From JAISXK01 sp031549625 (lineage in GTDB: Bacteria; Bacillota; Clostridia; Christensenellales; CAG-138), in the NCBI GenBank assembly GCA_031549625.1, contig JAVBPK010000122.1:1-12880 (forward strand): DNA of 12,880 nucleotides, read 5' to 3'. Below are positions 7,194 through 12,880 of the stretch, in pieces (the stretch's first letter is position 1; each line of letters starts with the position of its first letter). Under the pieces are notes generated by a model that was not told where the DNA came from, ran no database searches, and worked only from the letters and a program-made list of their open reading frames with translations. Made by a program: the position numbers and the translations under genes.

Positions 7194-8039
7194 ATGGCAA
7201 TCGTACTCGAACATGTTTCGCATACATACATGCCAAACAGCGCCATGTCACATACGGCGCTGCAGGATATCTCCCTCACCATACAGGAGGGCGAGTTTTT
7301 GTGCGTGATCGGCCACACCGGTTCGGGCAAGAGCACGCTCATTCAGCATATGAACGGGCTGATCGAAGCGGAGAGCGGCAGTGTTAAGGTGGATGAGCTC
7401 GACCTGAAGGATAAAAAGCAGCGCATGCTTTCGCGCGGGCGCGTGGGCATGGTGTTTCAATATCCCGAATATCAGCTTTTTGAAGAAACCGTGTTTAAAG
7501 ATGTGGCCTTTGGGCCGCGCAATCTGCGCGTACCCGAAGCGGAAATACCCGGCCGCGTGCATGAAGCGCTGACATTGGTAGGCCTTGCGCCCGAGGTGTT
7601 TGCGGAAAAGTCGCCGTTTGACCTTTCCGGCGGTGAAAAGCGGCGGGCGGCCCTCGCGGGCATCCTCGCCATGCAGCCGAAGTACCTGCTGCTGGATGAA
7701 CCTATGGCCGGGCTTGACCCGCGCGGCAGGCAATCCATAATCGAATTGCTGCAAACACTTCGCGCGCGCACCGGCTGCGCCATCGTCATGGTTTCGCATT
7801 CCATGGATGAAGTGGCACGGCATGCCGAGCGCGTCGCCGTGCTGCACAAGGGCGAGCTCGTAATGCTCGATACGCCTGCCCGCGTGTTTGAGCAGCCGGA
7901 AAAGCTGCTCGGCATGGGCCTGGGCATTCCGCAAGCGGCGCGCCTTGCCGTGGCCGTGCGGGAGCGCGGCGTGAACATCCCCGCGGGTATTTACCTGGAA
8001 GAGGCGCTGCTCACCGCCCTGCGGGAGGTGCTTCAATGA
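7194..8039 (+). CDS. ecfA2: Energy-coupling factor transporter ATPase EcfA2
   Basis: This 281-residue protein is the second ATPase of the ECF motor and is expected to pair with EcfA1 and bind the coupling helices of EcfT. All ABC motifs are present: Walker A GHTGSGKST (40-48), Q-loop FQYPEYQ (88-94, typical of EcfA2), signature LSGGEKRRAALAG (144-156), Walker B YLLLDEPMAGLDP (164-176) and the switch histidine H202 in VSHSMDE. The ATG at 7194 follows the ecfA1 stop by one base, and the purine-rich GGAAAGAGAG within the end of ecfA1 supplies the ribosome binding site. Its stop overlaps the start of ecfT (ATGA), so translation is likely coupled. No odd residues were seen, in contrast to its partner. 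Confidence 0.95.
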   Translation: MAIVLEHVSHTYMPNSAMSHTALQDISLTIQEGEFLCVIGHTGSGKSTLIQHMNGLIEAESGSVKVDELDLKDKKQRMLSRGRVGMVFQYPEYQLFEETVFKDVAFGPRNLRVPEAEIPGRVHEALTLVGLAPEVFAEKSPFDLSGGEKRRAALAGILAMQPKYLLLDEPMAGLDPRGRQSIIELLQTLRARTGCAIVMVSHSMDEVARHAERVAVLHKGELVMLDTPARVFEQPEKLLGMGLGIPQAARLAVAVRERGVNIPAGIYLEEALLTALREVLQ

Positions 8040-8839
8040 TAAACATTACGCTGGGCCAATATTTTCCGGGCGCCTCGCCTATCCATAAACTCGATCCGCG
8101 CACAAAGATATTGCTCATGATCGGCTATATCGTCGTGGTATTTCTGGTGCAGAACATGTGGCTGTTTTTGCTGCCGTTCGCGTTCGCGCTGCTCGTTGTC
8201 CGCCTGTCGCAAGTGCCGTTTTCGTATGTCATGCGTTCGTTGAAGCCGCTTCGGTTCTTATTGATATTCATGTTTGTGATAAACTTGTTCCTCACGCCGG
8301 GCGAGCAGGTGATCCTGGAAGTTTGGATCATCCGCATCACGCTGGAATCATTGAGGCAGGCGCTGTTTATTACCATACGGCTGGTTCTGCTCGTGGCAGG
8401 CACGTCGCTCATGACGCTGACTACATCGCCTATTTCGCTGACAGACGGGCTGGAACGCCTGCTTAAACCGTTTTCCAAGCTCGGCTTTCCTTCACATGAG
8501 CTGGCCATGATGATGACCATCGCCCTGCGCTTCATCCCCACATTAATGGAAGAGGCGGATAAAATACGCAAGGCGCAGGTCGCCCGCGGGGCCGATTTTG
8601 AAAGCGGCAACCTCATCAATCGGGCAAAGAGCATGATTCCCATATTGGTGCCGCTGTTTGTTTCCGCTTTCCGCAGGGCGGATGAGCTTGCTACCGCCAT
8701 GGAATCGCGCTGCTACCACGGCGGCGAGGGCAGGACGCGTATGCGCGTTCTTCGCTTTACGCCTGCCGACGCCATGGCTGCGGCGCTGCTGGCCGCCATA
8801 GCCGCGGCTATCGTATTGCTGCAGATGTTCGTCGTATGA
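8036..8839 (+). CDS. ecfT: Energy-coupling factor transporter transmembrane protein EcfT
   Basis: This 267-residue inner-membrane protein is the scaffold that joins S-components to the two ATPases. It opens with the family's G-x-YFPG-x-S-x-x-HKLDPRTK pattern (7-24) and has several hydrophobic helices (about 25-58, 72-88, 108-128, 246-265). The cytoplasmic coupling helices carry the ARG motif (183-185, in QVARGADF) and the second motif ESR (223-225, in AMESRCYHGG). A clear GGGAGGTG sits just before the ATG, which overlaps the ecfA2 stop by four bases. Its own stop overlaps the next gene in the same way. The lack of an S-component gene in the window suggests a shared (group II) ECF module serving several S-components. 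Confidence 0.95.
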   Translation: MINITLGQYFPGASPIHKLDPRTKILLMIGYIVVVFLVQNMWLFLLPFAFALLVVRLSQVPFSYVMRSLKPLRFLLIFMFVINLFLTPGEQVILEVWIIRITLESLRQALFITIRLVLLVAGTSLMTLTTSPISLTDGLERLLKPFSKLGFPSHELAMMMTIALRFIPTLMEEADKIRKAQVARGADFESGNLINRAKSMIPILVPLFVSAFRRADELATAMESRCYHGGEGRTRMRVLRFTPADAMAAALLAAIAAAIVLLQMFVV

Positions 8840-9246
8840 TCGCGAAAAAATACAAAAAAATCGTGCTTTGTATAGCTGCGGGCCTGCTTTTGCTGGCCTT
8901 GGTCTGGCAGCTGCTTTTAAACCGCGGCAGCGAAAGCGCGCGCCTCAGCGGCTGGCTAAGCCAAACCTATGGCTACCGCTTCACCGCGGCGGACCTTTAC
9001 GCGGCTCAGGAATGGAACGATCAGAGCATACGCGCCCTTTTGCAGGAGGATGACCTGCCCGCCCTTATCGAGGCTTCCACGCAGGCCGGTTTGCGCTCCG
9101 ATATCGACGCCGTGGGCACCATAACCCTCATACTCGCCCACGCTGGCAATGACGAGGTAGTTACGCTGTATTTGCTTGACGGCGAAGCGGAGCTGGGCTT
9201 TGTGCAAACCACAGGCCGGGAAACTGTGCGCGCGCTCGGGCAGTAA
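8836..9246 (+). CDS. Uncharacterised membrane-anchored protein between ecfT and truA
   Basis: I do not recognise this 136-residue protein. It begins with a lysine-rich stretch (MIAKKYKK) followed by one hydrophobic segment (about 9-27), so it is probably anchored with the rest outside the cell. There is a cysteine at 12 but no lipobox. The remainder (about 30-136) is soluble in character: an acidic, helix-prone middle (about 50-90) and an end (about 105-128, VVTLYLLDGEAELGFVQTT) that looks like beta-strands. Its ATG overlaps the ecfT stop (ATGA) with no strong ribosome binding site of its own, so it is likely made by coupled translation at about the level of EcfT. It is expected to be co-transcribed with the ECF motor and truA. 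It has no domain I know, and whether it touches the ECF complex is unknown. Confidence 0.8.
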   Translation: MIAKKYKKIVLCIAAGLLLLALVWQLLLNRGSESARLSGWLSQTYGYRFTAADLYAAQEWNDQSIRALLQEDDLPALIEASTQAGLRSDIDAVGTITLILAHAGNDEVVTLYLLDGEAELGFVQTTGRETVRALGQ

Positions 9247-9255
9247 GGGGATAAT

Positions 9256-10023
9256 TTGCGCAGAATACGGCTGATAATCGAATACGACGGCACCGCCTAC
9301 GTGGGCTGGCAAACCCAGCCAAACGGCATCGCCGTGCAGCAGCTGATGGAGGCCGCTCTTTTTAAAGTGACGGCGGAACAAATTTGCCTGCATGCTTCCG
9401 GCCGTACCGACAGCGGCGTACACGCGCTTGCCCAGGTGGCGCATTTCGATACCGAAGCGCGCATGCCCGCCGATAAATTCGCGTTTGCCCTCAACGCTTT
9501 GCTGCCAAACGATATCCGCGTGCGCTATTCTGGCGAAGCCCCCGGGGGCTTTCACGCGCGTTTTGACGCAGAACGCAAGCAGTACCGGTATTCTATCTAT
9601 CATGCCGAACATGCCCGCGCCTTTATGCGCCACACAGCCCTCCACCTGCACGGCGCCTTCGATGAAGCGCTGCTTTTTGCCGCCGCCGCCAAAATCATCG
9701 GCCTTCATGACTTTCGCGCCTTTATGGCCGCCGGCAGCCGCGTGGAAAATACGACCCGCGAGATATACCGCTCCCAATGGGCGCGCGAGGGCAATTTCCT
9801 ATACTATGACGTGGAAGGAAATGGATTTTTGTATAATATGGTGCGCATACTCGTCGGCACCATGCTCGATATCAGCAAAGGCGTGCTGCCGCCTCAAGCC
9901 ATGCAAGCCGCGCTGCAAAGCGGCAACAGGCAAGACGCCGGCGCTACCGCCCCCGCGCATGGGCTGATGCTCATGCGGGTTGTGTACCCCGGTTTTGATA
10001 CGGCGGACGTAGTGGAGCTGTGA
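9256..10023 (+). CDS. truA: tRNA pseudouridine(38-40) synthase TruA
   Basis: This 255-residue enzyme turns uridines 38-40 in the anticodon arm of tRNAs into pseudouridine. The opening RRIRLIIEYDGTAYVGWQ (2-19), the catalytic aspartate D52 in GRTDSGVHA (49-57), and VEGNGFLYNMVR near the C-terminal part are family hallmarks. It starts with TTG at 9256, five bases after AAGGGG; there is no better ATG, and the TTG gives the expected N-terminus. It is the last gene of the operon, nine bases after the unknown membrane protein. The ecf-truA linkage is conserved in Firmicutes, usually next to ribosomal protein genes, which are absent here. No clear terminator follows in the 52-base convergent gap. 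Confidence 0.95.
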   Translation: MRRIRLIIEYDGTAYVGWQTQPNGIAVQQLMEAALFKVTAEQICLHASGRTDSGVHALAQVAHFDTEARMPADKFAFALNALLPNDIRVRYSGEAPGGFHARFDAERKQYRYSIYHAEHARAFMRHTALHLHGAFDEALLFAAAAKIIGLHDFRAFMAAGSRVENTTREIYRSQWAREGNFLYYDVEGNGFLYNMVRILVGTMLDISKGVLPPQAMQAALQSGNRQDAGATAPAHGLMLMRVVYPGFDTADVVEL

Positions 10024-10075
10024 ATAGGCGCTGCTGATAACCTGCTTAAGAACGGGGTGCCGCCGCATCGGGCCG

Positions 10076-10966
10076 CTAAAAAAGCGACAGCTGTGTTTCC
10101 TCATATCCCTGCTTGTAATCAGCAATGATATCCCGCATGCGATACAGCATGCCGAGCTTGCTGCATTCTTCCGTGAAGGAGGCATGCAGCTGCTTTGCTT
10201 TTGGGCTGCCGCAAGAATATTGCGGGCCAAACTGGCGCTGATACCGGCGGGACAGGCCGGGAAAGCGCGCATCCAGCTGCTCGTAAAAATACGCGCGCTG
10301 GCTGTCGCGCAGGGTGACGCCAAAGGCAGGGTAAACGAACCGCGCGCCGCTCCGGCTTGCCTGCCGCACGATGGCGCGGATATTCTCTTCCCCGTCGGTG
10401 ATAAAGGGCAGAGTGGGCATCAACAGCACGCCGCAGGGAATGCCCGCCGCAGAAAGCGCTTGCAAAGCGGAAAAGCGCCGACTGGAGGGCGGAGCGTTTG
10501 GCTCTATGAGGCGGGCAAGCTCGTCCGCCGCGGCGGTAATCGTTATTTTCACTATAGCGGGCGCTTGCTCGCGGATGGCTTGCAGCGCGTCGATATCCCG
10601 CGTTACCAGCGTGCTTTTTGTGGCGATGGCCACGCCAAATCCATGCTGGCGCAACAAAAAAAGCGCCTGCCGCGTTAGCTGCAGTTCCGCTTCCAGAGGG
10701 TTGTACGGGTCGCTCATGGAGCCGGTGGCGACGACGCCCTTTGTTGTTTTGCTTCGCAAGTCGTTGTGGATTAGAGCAAGCGCATTTTCTTTTATTTTGA
10801 CGGCAGCAAAATCCGTATTGCCATAACAATCGCTGCGGCTATCGCAATAGATGCAGCCATGGCTGCATCCGCGATAGATATTCATGTTGTAGGCCGCGCC
10901 AAACCAGGCTTCGCTTTTTGTGCGGGTGACCAAGGTTTTGGCCGGAATGCTGTGTGGCTGCTGCAT
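10076..10966 (-). CDS. SPL-family radical SAM protein
   Basis: This 296-residue protein resembles the Clostridial radical SAM proteins grouped with spore photoproduct lyase (SplB/COG1533). The 4Fe-4S cluster motif is C34-x3-C38-x2-C41 in YRGCSHGCIYCDSRSDCY (31-48), and a GSMSDPYNPLE segment follows at about 82-92. The IPAKT and NMNIYRGC segments and the QLSLF C-terminus fit this subgroup. It should cleave S-adenosylmethionine reductively; its substrate is unknown. Members of this subgroup occur in organisms that do not sporulate, so I do not infer DNA repair. The ATG at 10966 lacks a good ribosome binding site, and a non-ATG start a few codons downstream (before IPAKT) is possible. It stands alone on minus, convergent with truA. 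Confidence 0.88.
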   Translation of the reverse strand: MQQPHSIPAKTLVTRTKSEAWFGAAYNMNIYRGCSHGCIYCDSRSDCYGNTDFAAVKIKENALALIHNDLRSKTTKGVVATGSMSDPYNPLEAELQLTRQALFLLRQHGFGVAIATKSTLVTRDIDALQAIREQAPAIVKITITAAADELARLIEPNAPPSSRRFSALQALSAAGIPCGVLLMPTLPFITDGEENIRAIVRQASRSGARFVYPAFGVTLRDSQRAYFYEQLDARFPGLSRRYQRQFGPQYSCGSPKAKQLHASFTEECSKLGMLYRMRDIIADYKQGYEETQLSLF

Positions 10967-11026
10967 GGTAAAAGTATACTGATTTGCACGGTTGTTTGCA
11001 AGCGGCCGCGGGCAGGGGCGGGTAAA

Positions 11027-11069
11027 CGCAAAGGCCCGGCCGGGCTAGCAACCGGGTTACGCCTTTGCG
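11027..11069 (-). terminator. Possible terminator overlapping the end of the YczE-like gene
   Basis: CGCAAAGGC (11027-11035) and GCCTTTGCG (11061-11069) are perfect 9-base inverted arms, and CCCGG/CCGGG lies inside them. On minus the structure spans the stop codon at 11057-11059 and is followed only by TTTACC, so the T-tract is short. I hold it as a weak terminator or transcript-end hairpin. Confidence 0.4.
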
Positions 11070-11770
11070 GCTGTTTCCGCCTGTTCCTGTTCGGTGCTTT
11101 GCGGCTGTTTTGTTTTGGAAGCGAAAAAGGCCGCGAGCATGCGCCAGCTGTCGAATATGCTTTCGTGTTTTACGTCCTTCACCTTAAAGCGCAGCATGCG
11201 GAACACCCATTCCACCATAAAGCCAATGCCAAACACGCCCAGCACCGTGCCGACGCCGACCTTCGCGCCAAGCAGCCAGCCGACGAGCAAAGCCATGCCC
11301 TCTATGCAGCCGCGGATAGCGCCGATGGGTATTTTAGGAAGGCGCTTGCCCAGCGCCACCATCAAAGAATCGCGCGGGCCGCAGCCAAATCCGGCTCCGA
11401 TATACAGGAACGAGCCGATGCAAATCGTAAATTCACCCAAAAGCAGCAAAGGTATGCCGGTGTAGTACGAACGCATGAGCGGCAAAAAAGCGACCGCCCG
11501 CATGATGTTTAAGAAAACACCGATCATGATGGTGTTGATGATGGTGCCTATGCCGATTTTTTCTTTCAGGAGCAGCACAAATACCAAAATGAACAGGCCC
11601 ACAAGCGTGGAGCAGGTGCCGAACGCGATGTTTGTAATGTTGGAAATACCCTGCCCCAGCGCATCCCATGGCGCAAGGCCGATGTTTGCCTGCACCATAA
11701 AATGTACCCCCAGCGCATAAAAAAAGATGCCGCCCAGCAATCTTATCAATCTAATGCATATTTTCTTCAT
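11057..11770 (-). CDS. YczE/YitT-type integral membrane protein
   Basis: This 237-residue inner-membrane protein belongs to the YczE family (COG2364), whose function is unknown in most bacteria. About five hydrophobic helices are visible (roughly 9-28, 52-69, 73-97, 105-125, 156-187). The two conserved loop motifs are GLAPWDALGQG (31-41) and GFGCGPRDSLM (127-137). The C-terminal tail (about 193-237) is polar, rich in Lys, Gln, Glu and Ala, and probably cytoplasmic. The ATG at 11770 has only a weak GGAAA upstream, and the upstream gap is AT-rich with no clear promoter. It may be read through from the SLOG-family gene 71 bases upstream on the same strand. A transport role is often suggested for the family but cannot be shown here. 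Confidence 0.88.
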   Translation of the reverse strand: MKKICIRLIRLLGGIFFYALGVHFMVQANIGLAPWDALGQGISNITNIAFGTCSTLVGLFILVFVLLLKEKIGIGTIINTIMIGVFLNIMRAVAFLPLMRSYYTGIPLLLLGEFTICIGSFLYIGAGFGCGPRDSLMVALGKRLPKIPIGAIRGCIEGMALLVGWLLGAKVGVGTVLGVFGIGFMVEWVFRMLRFKVKDVKHESIFDSWRMLAAFFASKTKQPQSTEQEQAETAAKA

Positions 11771-11841
11771 ACACTATTTCCATATCTTATTTTATTTATA
11801 AAGCAAATAAAGCACTGCCGTTCCCTTCAGGCCCGCCGGCA

Positions 11842-12393
11842 TCAAAGCACAGCGGCCATATCCGGCAGCATGTCGCCTTCTTCGCGCGGCACAAACAAAA
11901 TATCGCAGCCGGAAGCAGCGGCAGCCTGCAAAAGGTATGCCCCGCGTTTGCCGGCAGAGGGTTCCACGCAGGCCAGCACGCGGGAAGCGGCGGCGGTAAG
12001 CGCATGCGCCAGTTTCCATGCGGCATCCGCGGAATAGCGAACCTGCAGGCATTGCACATCGTCCGCCAAAGCTAGCGCCTGAAAATAGCGCTCGCGCCAA
12101 TGTTCCGGCCAATGGTCTGCCTGCGCCTCGTAAGGCAGGCAGCAGACCAATTGAATGTGCGGGAATTCTTTTTTAAGCCACAGCAGCGCCTCAGCGGCAA
12201 GGATATCTTCGCCCAGGCTCATGCCGCACAAAAACGTATCGTATCCCTGAAAAACACTGCGCCGCACCGCCAGCGCAAACGCTTCAAAAAACAGACGCTC
12301 TTCCGCAGCGGACAGAGCAGCCGATACGCGCTTCCCCATTATAACACAGGTTCGCTGTTTGGCGCTTCTTTTGTTTTGCCATTGCCGACGCAT
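11842..12393 (-). CDS. SLOG-fold DUF1273 (YpsA-like) protein
   Basis: This protein of about 183 residues resembles the DUF1273/YpsA family of the SLOG superfamily, thought to bind nucleotides or nucleotide-derived ligands. The core motif GMSLGEDILAAEALLWLK (57-74) matches the family's GMA-x-GVD-x-x-AAE-x-V. The PYEAQADHW segment (87-95) and WRERY (99-103) also fit. The usual TGHRP near the N-terminus is replaced here by MGKRV (19-23), so the ligand site may differ. I chose the ATG at 12393, with GTGAGG about 12 bases upstream; an in-frame ATG at 12417 has no ribosome binding site and would add eight residues. The gene diverges from a ribbon-helix-helix protein across an AT-rich, repeat-bearing control region. 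Confidence 0.82.
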   Translation of the reverse strand: MRRQWQNKRSAKQRTCVIMGKRVSAALSAAEERLFFEAFALAVRRSVFQGYDTFLCGMSLGEDILAAEALLWLKKEFPHIQLVCCLPYEAQADHWPEHWRERYFQALALADDVQCLQVRYSADAAWKLAHALTAAASRVLACVEPSAGKRGAYLLQAAAASGCDILFVPREEGDMLPDMAAVL

Positions 12394-12402
12394 GTTTTGG
12401 TA

Positions 12403-12432
12403 TTGCCTCACTAACATCTTATATGTTATAGT
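12403..12432 (+). promoter_or_regulatory. Candidate promoter of the ribbon-helix-helix gene
   Basis: TTGCCT (12403-12408) and TATAGT (12427-12432, five of six to consensus) are 18 bases apart. This promoter would face the minus-strand promoter at 12444-12473 and would start near 12439, inside the inverted repeat. The -35 is only moderate. Confidence 0.4.
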
Positions 12433-12456
12433 TTATGTTATATAAAATAACATAAA
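12422..12456. promoter_or_regulatory. Operator-like array of three TATGTTAT words
   Basis: TATGTTATA occurs directly at 12422-12430 and 12434-12442, and an inverted copy (ATAACATA) lies at 12447-12454. The second and third copies form a perfect 10-base inverted repeat (12432-12441 with 12447-12456, 5-base spacer). The array covers both candidate -10 regions between the SLOG and ribbon-helix-helix genes, a natural place for the ribbon-helix-helix protein or another repressor to act. Confidence 0.5.
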
Positions 12457-12473
12457 TAGGTATGATTTGTCAA
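12444..12473 (-). promoter_or_regulatory. Candidate promoter of the SLOG-family gene
   Basis: On minus, a perfect TTGACA (12468-12473) and TATTTT (12444-12449, four of six to consensus) are 18 bases apart. The predicted start, near 12437, gives a leader of about 44 bases before the ATG at 12393. Confidence 0.5.
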
Positions 12474-12493
12474 GTTTGCACAAAAACCATTTT

Positions 12494-12513
12494 ATTGCGC
12501 CAAAAAGCGCAAT
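12494..12513 (+). other. Small hairpin in the leader of the ribbon-helix-helix gene
   Basis: ATTGCGC and GCGCAAT form a perfect 7-base stem with the 6-base loop CAAAAA, 29 bases before the start codon. No T-tract follows, so it is not a terminator. It could affect mRNA stability or translation. Confidence 0.35.
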
Positions 12514-12542
12514 CACTGGAAGGGCATGCCAGCGAGGGGTTT

Positions 12543-12764
12543 ATGGAAAAGGGCCTCATTAAAATCTATAAAAAGGATGCCGACGGCTTAGACGACGGCT
12601 ATAAAACGTTTTCCGTGCGCGTGAAAATGGCCACGGTCGTTTCCCTCGACGCGCTCGCGCGCGAAAGCAACCGCTCCCGTAATGAGCTTATCAATTTCTT
12701 TCTGGATTATGGGGTGGAAAACGCGATGGTTTTTGAGGAGAAAGAGCCGGACAAGTCGGGTTGA
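12543..12764 (+). CDS. Small ribbon-helix-helix (CopG/Arc-like) protein
   Basis: This 73-residue protein has the layout of a ribbon-helix-helix DNA-binding protein: a polar arm (1-20), a short strand KTFSVRVKM (21-29), helix A (30-43, ending ALARESN) and helix B (45-61, SRNELINFFLDYGVENA). The N-R-S-R-N-E-L-I turn between helices is typical of small Clostridial members. It probably acts as a dimeric repressor. The ATG at 12543 follows GCGAGGGG closely; a start at 12462 would add an unrelated 27-residue stretch with a poor ribosome binding site. No toxin gene follows; a terminator does. The upstream operator-like array suggests autoregulation and possible control of the divergent SLOG-family gene, which is inference. 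Confidence 0.75.
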   Translation: MEKGLIKIYKKDADGLDDGYKTFSVRVKMATVVSLDALARESNRSRNELINFFLDYGVENAMVFEEKEPDKSG

Positions 12765-12769
12765 GTACG

Positions 12770-12786
12770 ATGGGGCGCCGCCCCAT
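12770..12786. repeat. GC-rich hairpin, possible repeat element unit
   Basis: ATGGGGC (12770-12776) and GCCCCAT (12780-12786) pair around a 3-base loop, six bases after the ribbon-helix-helix stop codon. A C-rich stretch and a second imperfect hairpin (near 12793-12814, AAGG/CCTT) follow. Compact chains of this kind resemble interspersed palindromic repeats of gut Clostridia, but only one copy is in this window. Confidence 0.35.
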
Positions 12787-12825
12787 ACCCCGCCCAAGGA
12801 ATACATCCCTTAGGAATCCCATTCC

Positions 12826-12855
12826 CATGCCCACATTGTGGGCATGACTCTTTTT
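12826..12855 (+). terminator. Rho-independent terminator after the ribbon-helix-helix gene
   Basis: CATGCCCAC (12826-12834) and GTGGGCATG (12838-12846) form a perfect 9-base stem with a 3-base ATT loop, followed by ACTCTTTTT. It lies about 60 bases after the stop at 12764 and closes a single-gene transcript. The last 25 bases of the window show nothing further. Confidence 0.85.
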
Positions 12856-12880
12856 AAAGCCAAGCCTGTTGTGCAGTATG

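Noticed and set aside
10024..10075. Convergent gap between truA and the radical SAM gene examined for a shared terminator
   Set aside because: Only a four-base stem around an A-run is present; there is no convincing hairpin plus T-tract.
10850..10869. Perfect 20-base palindrome centred on CCATGG
   Set aside because: It lies inside the radical SAM gene at the Cys-Ser-His-Gly-Cys-Ile codons, so the cluster motif explains it. No regulatory role is needed.
11791..11811. AT-only inverted repeat TTTATTT/AAATAAA upstream of the YczE-like gene
   Set aside because: All A-T pairs in an AT-rich gap; too weak for a terminator and likely by chance.
12462..12542. Upstream ATG start for the ribbon-helix-helix protein
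   Set aside because: It would add 27 residues unlike the family, spans a hairpin and has only a poor ribosome binding site.
12543..12764. Antitoxin of a toxin-antitoxin pair
   Set aside because: No second gene follows before the terminator, and the divergent neighbour is a SLOG-family protein, not a known toxin.

Overview
The window looks like chromosomal DNA from a low-to-mid GC anaerobic Firmicute of the class Clostridia, probably a gut-type lineage. The reasons are the combination of a type III glutamine synthetase, an LL-diaminopimelate aminotransferase, the ecfA1-ecfA2-ecfT-truA gene order, YczE-type and DUF1273-type proteins, strong purine-rich ribosome binding sites and sigma-A-like promoters. 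The genus cannot be fixed from the sequence alone. All protein-coding genes seen are intact. There are no rRNA or tRNA genes, no CRISPR array, and no transposase or integrase.

Layout. On the left (135-1754, minus) is a Na+/phosphate cotransporter with a C-terminal PhoU-like domain. It diverges from glnN (2007-4121, plus), which ends at a strong hairpin terminator. Next come two minus-strand genes: a small DUF488 protein (4261-4701) and dapL (4844-6061), separated by a 78-bp AT-rich inverted repeat. dapL diverges from a plus-strand operon (6341-10023) made of ecfA1, ecfA2, ecfT, a small unrecognised membrane-anchored protein and truA. Within this operon, junctions are a one-base gap, two 4-base ATGA overlaps and a 9-base gap. 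After truA the strand switches again: an SPL-family radical SAM protein (10076-10966), a YczE-family membrane protein (11057-11770) and a SLOG-fold DUF1273/YpsA-like protein (11842-12393) are all on minus. The SLOG gene diverges from a 73-residue ribbon-helix-helix protein (12543-12764, plus), which is followed by hairpins and a terminator at the right edge.

How the genes fit together. The ECF genes encode the shared energising module (two ATPases and the transmembrane coupler) that serves vitamin and metal S-components encoded elsewhere. glnN assimilates ammonium, dapL makes LL-diaminopimelate for peptidoglycan and lysine, and the Na/Pi gene handles phosphate. This is mostly housekeeping DNA, not an accessory island.

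No clear new defence or mobile system is visible. The points most worth a second look are: the unrecognised membrane protein translationally coupled inside the ecf operon; a glutamine in place of the switch histidine in EcfA1; an operator-like array with face-to-face promoters between the SLOG and ribbon-helix-helix genes; a candidate PhoP-type box upstream of the phosphate transporter; a structured leader ahead of ecfA1; and AT-rich repeats bracketing the DUF488 gene.
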